Positions 1-5,755 of a stretch of 7,996 nt of DNA are shown here, one piece after another. The number at the start of each line of letters is the position of its first letter. Within the stretch, counting starts at the first letter, position 1. Origin of the DNA: Proteobacteria bacterium UBA4575 (GTDB lineage Bacteria > Pseudomonadota > Gammaproteobacteria > UBA4575); the NCBI GenBank assembly GCA_002386945.1, contig DGKH01000031.1, positions 11,839 through 19,834 of the forward strand, in the 5' to 3' direction. The notes beneath the pieces are model-generated. The model was given only the letters and a program-made list of their open reading frames with translations. It searched no databases and had not been told where the DNA came from. Both the position numbers and the translations under genes were made by a program.

Positions 1-68
1 GATATAAAATCCAGACCAACTCTTGTATGCTTTTGGCTCCGACGTGTTAACCGCCGAGCCCAAACAAG

Positions 69-1109
69 ATGTCCCCTAGCAAGCCCTCATTTCGAAATCA
101 CTTTGCGCTAACTGCAGCACTTGGCCTACTGCTATTACTCAGCGCCTGCGGTAAAGAAAACCATGGCCCACAAGTCAGTGGTGAAACCATGGGCACCAGC
201 TACACCATGCAGTGGCATGGGCAGGCCAGCACACTAAAAATAAAAACGGTACGTCTAGCCGCAGAACAAAGACTCGCCGAGATCAACCAATTGATGTCGA
301 CCTATATCCCAGACTCACAACTCAGCCTGTTCAATGCGCAGGACCATAGTGGTTGGTTCGCTGCCGATGCTGAACTGATCTACGTTTTAGATCGTGCCTA
401 CAGCGTCAGCCAAGCCAGCAAGGGTGCCTTTGATATCACTGTTGGGCCACTAGTAAACTTATGGGGCTTTGGTGCCAAGCTGGAAGGGTTTGCCTTTCCT
501 AGTGCAACTGAGGTGCGTATTGCAAGACTGACCTTGGGCTGGGATCGCATTCAAACCCGACAACAACCGCTTAGTATTTTCAAGCCAGCAGAAAATGTCT
601 ATGTCGATTTATCGGCAATCGCCAAGGGCTATGGCGTCGACCAGCTGGCCATGCTCTTAGATAATTTTGGCGTTAAAAACTACATGGTCGAGATTGGTGG
701 GGAAATTAAGGCCAAGGGTATTGCCGAACATGGTGCTGCTTGGCGTATAGGTATAGAAACACCGATGCATGCAGGCCGTAGCGTGGAAGCTGTCATCGGC
801 CTAGATAATTTAGGCGTTGCCACTTCAGGTGACTATCGCAATTACTTTGAGCATGAAGGTCAGAGCTATTCACACACGATCGACCCTCGCACAGGCTACC
901 CGGTTCAACATAACTTGGCCTCGGTCACGGTGCTACATGAGTCAACTACAGTGGCCGATGCATGGGCTACTGCACTATTAGTCTTAGGGCCACAAGAGGC
1001 TTATGCCTATGCCGAAGAAAACGATCTGGCCGTACTCTTAATCACGCGAGAAGAAAAAGGTTACGTCAAAACATTCAGCAGTCGCATGCGACCCTTCATA
1101 CTCAACTAA
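69..1109 (+). CDS. apbE: FAD:protein FMN transferase, ApbE-family lipoprotein
   Basis: ApbE enzymes transfer FMN from FAD onto a Thr/Ser of target flavoproteins (NqrB/NqrC, RnfD/RnfG and other FMN-binding-domain proteins) on the periplasmic side of the inner membrane. The 346-residue product has a signal peptide ending in a lipobox, LSAC, so Cys27 should be lipidated. Family motifs appear in the usual order: ETMGTSY (39-45), FDITVGP (121-127) then LWGFG (131-135), DLSAIAKGYGVD (180-191), EIGGE (208-212), ATSGDYRNYF (251-260), HTIDPRTG (269-276), and the C-terminal TTVADAWATA. Asp297 and Thr301 there fit the DxxxT metal-binding pair of characterised members. Length is normal. ATG 69 is chosen because an in-frame TAA lies at 48-50 and later ATGs would lose the signal peptide; no strong ribosome binding site precedes it. 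The gene ends in tandem TAA-TAG stops. No nqr or rnf gene is visible beside it, so its target cannot be named. Confidence 0.96.
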   Translation: MSPSKPSFRNHFALTAALGLLLLLSACGKENHGPQVSGETMGTSYTMQWHGQASTLKIKTVRLAAEQRLAEINQLMSTYIPDSQLSLFNAQDHSGWFAADAELIYVLDRAYSVSQASKGAFDITVGPLVNLWGFGAKLEGFAFPSATEVRIARLTLGWDRIQTRQQPLSIFKPAENVYVDLSAIAKGYGVDQLAMLLDNFGVKNYMVEIGGEIKAKGIAEHGAAWRIGIETPMHAGRSVEAVIGLDNLGVATSGDYRNYFEHEGQSYSHTIDPRTGYPVQHNLASVTVLHESTTVADAWATALLVLGPQEAYAYAEENDLAVLLITREEKGYVKTFSSRMRPFILN

Positions 1110-1138
1110 TAGCCGCGCTGATAACTCGCCACTGTAAT

Positions 1139-2548
1139 TCATGATTCTTTTGAATCGTTAATCACTCGTAGCTTTTTCCAGCCAGCCGCACGAAAGCGCC
1201 AGTAATACAGCGCACAGTAAGCAACAATATTTAGCGTGATAATCAGCCACAATAAAGTCACTGTTGCGGCCCCACTCTGAACATAAAAGTAACAGGGTAA
1301 AATCAACAATAAAAACGATAATAAAAAACTACTGCGCATAATAAAACGCGTATCTCCAGCCCCTTCTAGCGCACCCAACAAGACCAAAAACATCGCATCA
1401 AAGAGTCCAAAGAAGGCAATAAAGCGTAACAGAACAACCACCAGCTCATGGCTGCCATTGAGCCTATCCAAGCCTCCCTGTTGCGTGAAAGGCCAAATAA
1501 AAAATTCGGGTATTAAAATATAGGCTGTACCCAGAATCGTAAAAAATACAAATGATATATGAATAGCAGACCAGACTGAGCGCTCGGCCAGCTCTGGCTC
1601 ACCTTGACCTAAGCGCTGACCAACTAATACCGATACCGCAACCATCATGCCGACCATCGGCAAGAAAGACAGCGCATTAATATTAAATGCGATATTACTC
1701 GCCACTAACTCAAGCGTACCGAGCAACCCAACCAATAATAAAAAAGCAGCAAAGGCAGACATATCAATAAATAGACGCACGCCATTTGGCAGACCAAAAC
1801 GAATCAGACGAAGAAACAAAGAGGCATCAAAGCGCCAGCGCTTAAGCGTGTGAAACCTATCTCGGCTGACCTTAGAAGTGATCAGAAAAACGAAGGTGAA
1901 AAAACCGGCAATGATACCAATATTAGTCGCAATAGCTGCACCACGAATACCCAACTCAGGGAATCCCCAATGACCGAATATCAAGGCGTAGTCTAAGACC
2001 AGATTAATCACTAATATCAGCAGGCTGACCCACATCAACACTAGCGTTCTCCCCGTCCCAGAAAAGAAACTAGAGAGTGCATTATTCATCACTTGGAACA
2101 CTGCTGAGTACAACAGCGTCTTGAAATAAATCACCTCAAGTTCTTGCACCGCAGCCCCATGTCCCGCGGCGGCAAATAAAGCTTCAGCGAGAAAATACAT
2201 AGGCACAATAAGTAGCAAGGACAACAGACTGAGATACACACCCTGCCAAATAATAGCGCCAATCTCAGTGTATTCATCAGCACCAAAATACTGTGCAACA
2301 AAGGTATTCACAAAGGCAGATATGCCGATAAAAAAAGCCAGCAAGGCAAAGCTAGTCATACCGGCTGGCATCGCAGCCGCCACCGCCTCGGGCGAATACC
2401 AGGCCAAGAACATCCGATCAAAAAACAATAAAAAGCCCCAAGCCCCAGTGCTTAAAATCATTGGCAGGGCGATTTGCAAGACCTCACGATAACCGGCCGG
2501 GCTAGACCATCGATGCAGAAAGCGTGCGCGCAGAGAAACTGCACTCAT
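1139..2548 (-). CDS. MATE family efflux transporter
   Basis: This is a predicted inner-membrane multidrug and toxic compound extrusion transporter of 469 residues, normal for the family, with about twelve hydrophobic segments in two halves. MATE proteins export cationic or organic compounds using H+ or Na+ gradients. Family features are the ALPMILS entry helix (27-33), FFDRMFLAW (42-50) with a membrane-embedded Asp44, FVAQYFGA (83-90) at the first loop, the SGTGRT stretch (163-168), VGQRLGQGEPELAER (309-323) in the second half, and GALEGAGDTRF (392-402), a common MATE signature. The N-terminal tail is basic, consistent with a cytoplasmic location. The start codon overlaps the stop of the upstream M48 peptidase gene by four bases (ATGA), and no Shine-Dalgarno sequence is evident, so translation is probably coupled. 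Substrate cannot be inferred from sequence. The gene converges with apbE. Confidence 0.95.
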   Translation of the reverse strand: MSAVSLRARFLHRWSSPAGYREVLQIALPMILSTGAWGFLLFFDRMFLAWYSPEAVAAAMPAGMTSFALLAFFIGISAFVNTFVAQYFGADEYTEIGAIIWQGVYLSLLSLLLIVPMYFLAEALFAAAGHGAAVQELEVIYFKTLLYSAVFQVMNNALSSFFSGTGRTLVLMWVSLLILVINLVLDYALIFGHWGFPELGIRGAAIATNIGIIAGFFTFVFLITSKVSRDRFHTLKRWRFDASLFLRLIRFGLPNGVRLFIDMSAFAAFLLLVGLLGTLELVASNIAFNINALSFLPMVGMMVAVSVLVGQRLGQGEPELAERSVWSAIHISFVFFTILGTAYILIPEFFIWPFTQQGGLDRLNGSHELVVVLLRFIAFFGLFDAMFLVLLGALEGAGDTRFIMRSSFLLSFLLLILPCYFYVQSGAATVTLLWLIITLNIVAYCALYYWRFRAAGWKKLRVINDSKES

Positions 2549-3567
2549 GGTGTTGTCTGTTGAAATCGACGGATTCGCTCAGCCGTGGTTGGGTGGCTAG
2601 ACGCGTATTGCCAAACTGAATTTTGATCATCACCACTAATGCGTTGCAGAATATCGGCAAATGCCTGCGTACTTAAACCTTGGGCTTGCATATAGTTTAG
2701 ACTGAAGTCGTCTGCCTCACGCTCAAGATCTCTCGAGTAGCCCTGCTCTAATAACATGACTGGCAGCGCCGCAATAAAACCAGTGCTGGCACTAAAGTCT
2801 CCAGTGACTACTGTTATCAATAGGGTCAATGCCGAACCCTGTAATAACAGACGCAGTCCATGGCGATTCACCACATGGCCCATCTCATGCAACAACACAC
2901 TAACGACCTCGGCATCAGTCTGCGCTAAATTCACCAAACCATCAGTGACAAGAATAATGCCAGAGGGAAAGGCAAAGGCATTCGCACCCAAGCCCTTACG
3001 AAAAATCAGACTAAAGCTATGCCCATCATCCAGCTGATTAATAATCCGCGTAAATTCAGTCGCTATCACCTGCTGACGTTCTAGTGGAATCTCACTGGGC
3101 TTGAGCAATTTACTCTCAAGCAAACTACTGGCACCCTCTGACAACTGCTGATCGATAGACAATGGCAACGCAAGCGCTACACCCTTCGACAAGGCAGGCA
3201 AACCGTAAGTGACCATACTGAAGGCAAAGACAATCACAAGCACCGCTGTTATCAGCACAAAATGCCAACGCGACTCCATCAAATTTACCCAATAGAGCAA
3301 GCCTCTGCTTCTTTGTTTAGCATCTTGCTGCGCCTCCATCCATGCTAATACTGCAAGATCAGAGATCTCACATTTGGCACCATTGGGTAGCTTTAAACTA
3401 CGTGCGGTCTTAGCTAATGCTGGGCTTAACTTAGCCTCGGCCCAAACAAAATCATACTGCAAATCATCCGACAGTAATTGGCAGTCACCATTTTCTTGTA
3501 GCCGCAGTTCGGCCTCGACACTTGATGCAGAATGGCCATCAAAATAATTGACTGAAGTCTTCATCAT
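2545..3567 (-). CDS. Membrane-anchored M48 family zinc metallopeptidase
   Basis: This 340-residue product is a predicted zinc peptidase of the M48 family (BepA/LoiP/HtpX relatives). The zinc motif is HEMGH (227-231) with Glu228 as catalytic base. The expected third ligand is Glu282 within SRDLEREAD (278-286), aligned to the ExxxD motif of BepA. A conserved SSHPTTAERIRR segment (323-334) near the C-terminus corresponds to the (S/T)HP segment of BepA-type enzymes. Residues 1-95 form a non-catalytic N-terminal domain, followed by one strong transmembrane segment (about 101-123). The protease domain is therefore probably periplasmic, although a further hydrophobic stretch (about 242-275) could touch the membrane. 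There is no signal peptide. The start is ATG 3567, overlapping the DUF898 stop by four bases; a second ATG follows at 3564. The DUF898-M48 pairing recurs in other proteobacteria, as I recall. The substrate is unknown; membrane or envelope protein quality control is a reasonable guess. Confidence 0.93.
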   Translation of the reverse strand: MMKTSVNYFDGHSASSVEAELRLQENGDCQLLSDDLQYDFVWAEAKLSPALAKTARSLKLPNGAKCEISDLAVLAWMEAQQDAKQRSRGLLYWVNLMESRWHFVLITAVLVIVFAFSMVTYGLPALSKGVALALPLSIDQQLSEGASSLLESKLLKPSEIPLERQQVIATEFTRIINQLDDGHSFSLIFRKGLGANAFAFPSGIILVTDGLVNLAQTDAEVVSVLLHEMGHVVNRHGLRLLLQGSALTLLITVVTGDFSASTGFIAALPVMLLEQGYSRDLEREADDFSLNYMQAQGLSTQAFADILQRISGDDQNSVWQYASSHPTTAERIRRFQQTTP

Positions 3568-4703
3568 AAGCCGATATCGATATCCAAGAGATCGCCCATC
3601 TCACCACCGAAGCTACCCACCTTCATTTTCTCATCGGCGATAATACGATCGAGATCACCATGCATTAACAGTGTCATCCGATTAATTTGATAACGCGCTA
3701 AACGCACCCTAGCCCATGGGATAAGCAAACCTAAACTGATTGCTGAGGCGATGATATTGGTCAGATAAACGAAGAAGAGTGGATTCACCTTAAGCTCTGT
3801 GTGAAAACTCATAAGCTGCGTTGGCGGTTGATCAGCGGCATCCATTAAACGCGTCATACTCCACACTTGATTAAACACCCGCACCTTCAGATAGGCGCGT
3901 AGATAAAGCAACATAATGGAAACAACTATTAACGTATAAGTCAGCTCAAGATCTATTACAAAATCACCTGCATCAACACTAAATGTAAACGATAGAAATA
4001 GTATCAATGCGACCGAGAATCCTAGCGCAGCAATACTAAAAAATATAAAGAACTGTTTCAGAGAGGCCATCATCGCGAATGACAAGCGACCATAGTGAGA
4101 ATGATTGACGTAATAGTGCTGCAAATAATAGCTAGACAAGACCCACCAGATAAACAACAACAGTAGCGTGGTGCCTAAAATAAACACCACCCCGCTCCTT
4201 GATACTGCATCCTGCCCAACACCGAGCACTGGCCCCAGTAGAGAATACGAGGCCAGTATAATTAACATGGGCGTTATCATACCCAGACCAAGCACTACGG
4301 CATAAGTCTTGCCAAGGCCGCCAACAAAAGCAAAATGCAGGTTACGATAACTAGAATAACGCGCATTAAACATCAGGCCACGCAATACTAGCCACGGCAG
4401 AATGAATAAAAACAGTGGCGAATAAAGCAGATCTAAGAGTGGGTAATAACGAGCAAGAAAAGAAAACAATAACAGTATAGCCACCACCAACAATCGACCC
4501 TTCAAGATCATAATTGGGTCTGCACTGTATTCAAAGGCACTACCGGCAACCATCGTATTACCGTAAAAATACTGCTTATTACGCACCTTGGCCCAGGCCG
4601 AGTAAATCCCCAAAGTAACAATGGAGAGGAATAGATTCACAATCCAAATGCGGAAATACTCAGCCGCTTCACCTCGAAATTGAAACGATTGACTAGCGTT
4701 CAT
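3564..4703 (-). CDS. YjgN family (DUF898) polytopic membrane protein
   Basis: This is an inner-membrane protein of the DUF898/YjgN family, whose biochemical function is not established to my knowledge. The N-terminal signature is clear: FRGEAAEYFRIWIVN, then TLGIYSAWAKVRNKQYF, about residues 30-46 counted from the chosen start. A second, weaker copy of this module occurs near the C-terminus as SLGLLIPWARVRLARYQ (about 323-339), so the protein looks like a distant internal duplication around several central transmembrane segments. The acidic tail ends in DLLDIDIGL, a pattern I associate with this family. ATG 4703 (379 residues) is preferred over GTG 4712 because GAGGGG lies 8 bases before the ATG, whereas it overlaps the GTG. 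The stop overlaps the M48 peptidase start (ATGA), implying translational coupling. A role as partner, substrate or regulator of that protease is inference from linkage. Confidence 0.92.
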   Translation of the reverse strand: MNASQSFQFRGEAAEYFRIWIVNLFLSIVTLGIYSAWAKVRNKQYFYGNTMVAGSAFEYSADPIMILKGRLLVVAILLLFSFLARYYPLLDLLYSPLFLFILPWLVLRGLMFNARYSSYRNLHFAFVGGLGKTYAVVLGLGMITPMLIILASYSLLGPVLGVGQDAVSRSGVVFILGTTLLLLFIWWVLSSYYLQHYYVNHSHYGRLSFAMMASLKQFFIFFSIAALGFSVALILFLSFTFSVDAGDFVIDLELTYTLIVVSIMLLYLRAYLKVRVFNQVWSMTRLMDAADQPPTQLMSFHTELKVNPLFFVYLTNIIASAISLGLLIPWARVRLARYQINRMTLLMHGDLDRIIADEKMKVGSFGGEMGDLLDIDIGL

Positions 4704-4709
4704 AGCAAA

Positions 4710-4717
4710 CACCCCTC
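4710..4717 (-). promoter_or_regulatory. Ribosome binding site that decides the DUF898 start
   Basis: On the minus strand the sequence reads GAGGGGTG followed by TTTGCT and ATG. The GAGGGG core (4717-4712) sits 8 bases from the ATG at 4703, which is good Shine-Dalgarno spacing. The alternative GTG start at 4712 uses the last G of this core, leaving no usable spacing. This supports a protein three residues shorter than the longest possible reading frame. Confidence 0.65.
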
Positions 4718-4746
4718 AGCCATTTATCAGCTGATCATGGCCGAAC

Positions 4747-5640
4747 TTACGTTCTTTGCGTTATGCGGTTTGCGATCTTGCCAATCCCTTCTACTTCGCA
4801 TTCAACCACGTCACCAGGCATTAAATACTCTGGCGGTGTACGGGCATAGCCAACACCCTCTGGAGTCCCGGTAGCAATGATATCACCTGCTTCTAACTGC
4901 ATACCCTGTGACAAAACTGCAATAACATTCGCGATACTGAAGATTTGGTGACAGGTATTCGATTCTTGTTTGAGATCACCATTAACCCAACTACGAATAG
5001 CCAAGTCATGTGGATCAGCAATCTCATCGGCGGTCACAATAGCCGGCCCCATCGGGCAACAACCAGCATAACTCTTACCGATAAAAAACTGTTTATGCCA
5101 TTTTTGGCGATCTCTGGCAGTGACATCATTCAATACACTGTAACCAAAGACATGCTGCATCGCATCTTCTTCTCTAATACCGATGCCACCCTTACCAATA
5201 ATCACCGCCAGCTCAGACTCCCAGTCCATCTTCGCTGAGATAGCTGTATCAATTGCGATATCACTATAAGGCCCATTCATACTATTGGCCGCCTTAGTAA
5301 AGACAATCGGTGAGCGTGGTAATTTGACCTCCTGTGTTGGATCCGTATTAGTTTCCGCCACATGATCCTTGTAATTCAGGCCTAGGCACATCACGTTTTG
5401 TCGTGGTCGTGGGATCGGTGAGCTAAGCTGTTCTGGGGCAAATGCACATAGACTGGCAGCTTCAGGCTCAGCAGCTAGTATTTTCAACTGTGCCAATGCA
5501 GCATCACCAGCATCGATCAACGCCAACATAGAATCAATCCTCTGATCCCAGCGGCTATCTAGTAGTGGTAAAAATACTTTTTGACCCAGTTCAACTGCAA
5601 GCTGAACTTTTCCTTGAAAATGATAACTAATTAAACGCAT
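4747..5640 (-). CDS. Fumarylacetoacetate hydrolase (FAH) family protein
   Basis: This is a metal-dependent enzyme of the FAH fold, which hydrolyses, isomerises or decarboxylates acylpyruvate-like compounds in catabolism of aromatics, amino acids and related acids. The exact substrate cannot be assigned. Numbered from the preferred start (297 residues), the features are CLGLNYKDH (about 85-93), WESE (140-143) and ND (171-172), which supply the expected acidic Mg/Mn ligands Glu141, Glu143 and Asp172; RQKWHKQFFIGKS with CPMGP (about 178-199); and TGTPEGVG (257-264), a family hallmark. A short N-terminal domain of about 80 residues precedes the catalytic domain. The frame is open to an ATG at 5679, but family members typically begin with a sequence like MRLISYHF. 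I therefore choose ATG 5640, preceded by a weak GTGAG; the 5679 start would add 13 atypical residues. It lies 43 bases upstream of DUF898 on the same strand and may be the first gene of that operon, though the functional link is unclear. Confidence 0.92.
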   Translation of the reverse strand: MRLISYHFQGKVQLAVELGQKVFLPLLDSRWDQRIDSMLALIDAGDAALAQLKILAAEPEAASLCAFAPEQLSSPIPRPRQNVMCLGLNYKDHVAETNTDPTQEVKLPRSPIVFTKAANSMNGPYSDIAIDTAISAKMDWESELAVIIGKGGIGIREEDAMQHVFGYSVLNDVTARDRQKWHKQFFIGKSYAGCCPMGPAIVTADEIADPHDLAIRSWVNGDLKQESNTCHQIFSIANVIAVLSQGMQLEAGDIIATGTPEGVGYARTPPEYLMPGDVVECEVEGIGKIANRITQRT

Positions 5641-5755
5641 ATGACTCACTGCATGACTGGATAATAAAGGCAAAATCATACATCCTAGTTCACGTGGATG
5701 TAAGCATTGCGGTAATTTAAAGCCTCATCCGATACCTCTGACCCCGTGGAAGCCT
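5641..5755. promoter_or_regulatory. Divergent intergenic region, probable promoters for both flanking transcripts
   Basis: This is the only divergent spacer in the window. It separates the FAH gene (minus) from the TVP38-oxidoreductase gene (plus), so both transcripts probably start here. On the minus strand a TATTAT hexamer (5667-5662) could serve as a -10 element about 20 bases before the 5640 start, but I see no good -35. On the plus strand TTCACG (5689-5694) and TAATTT (5713-5718 region) are poor sigma70-like matches. No promoter can be called with confidence. An inverted repeat inside this spacer is listed separately. Confidence 0.4.
5679..5702. repeat. Inverted repeat TACATCC-N10-GGATGTA
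   Basis: Two perfect 7-base arms, TACATCC (5679-5685) and GGATGTA (5696-5702), flank a 10-base spacer in the middle of the divergent intergenic region. The 17-base centre-to-centre spacing is compatible with a dimeric regulator contacting successive major grooves. Equally, it could be a chance repeat or a small hairpin in the FAH leader. The regulator, if any, is unknown. Confidence 0.4.

Noticed and set aside
1..68. Possible tail of an upstream gene, or a TATAAAAT -10 element at 3-10, before apbE
   Set aside because: All three plus frames give short unrecognisable peptides; the most protein-like one (NPDQLLYAFGS..., ending at a TAG inside apbE) is preceded by an in-frame TAA at 5-7 and has no ATG start. 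The TATAAA match lies at the window edge with no visible -35, so neither is supportable.
1141..1158. Hairpin GATTC-TTTT-GAATC as a terminator for apbE or MATE
   Set aside because: The stem is only 5 perfect pairs and AT-rich, lies inside the MATE coding end, and is not followed by a T-run on either strand.
3573..3584. 12-base palindrome GATATCGATATC
   Set aside because: It encodes Asp-Ile-Asp-Ile near the conserved acidic C-terminus of the DUF898 protein, so the symmetry is explained by a repeated codon pair.
4726..4735. 10-base palindrome ATCAGCTGAT between the FAH and DUF898 genes
   Set aside because: Too short to exceed chance expectation in 8 kb, does not extend further, and has no T-run, so I cannot support a terminator or operator.
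4945..5238. 97-codon open frame on the plus strand opposite the FAH gene
   Set aside because: It is antisense to a well-supported gene, has low-complexity composition and no recognisable motif. The other short open frames (962-1144, 1647-1853, 2268-2492, 2756-3037, 4680-4874, 7555-7761) are rejected for the same reason.
5644..5683. Small open frame from ATG 5683 on the minus strand overlapping the FAH start
   Set aside because: It would give only about 18 residues with no conserved feature; its AGGA overlaps the start region, and it is better explained as leader sequence.
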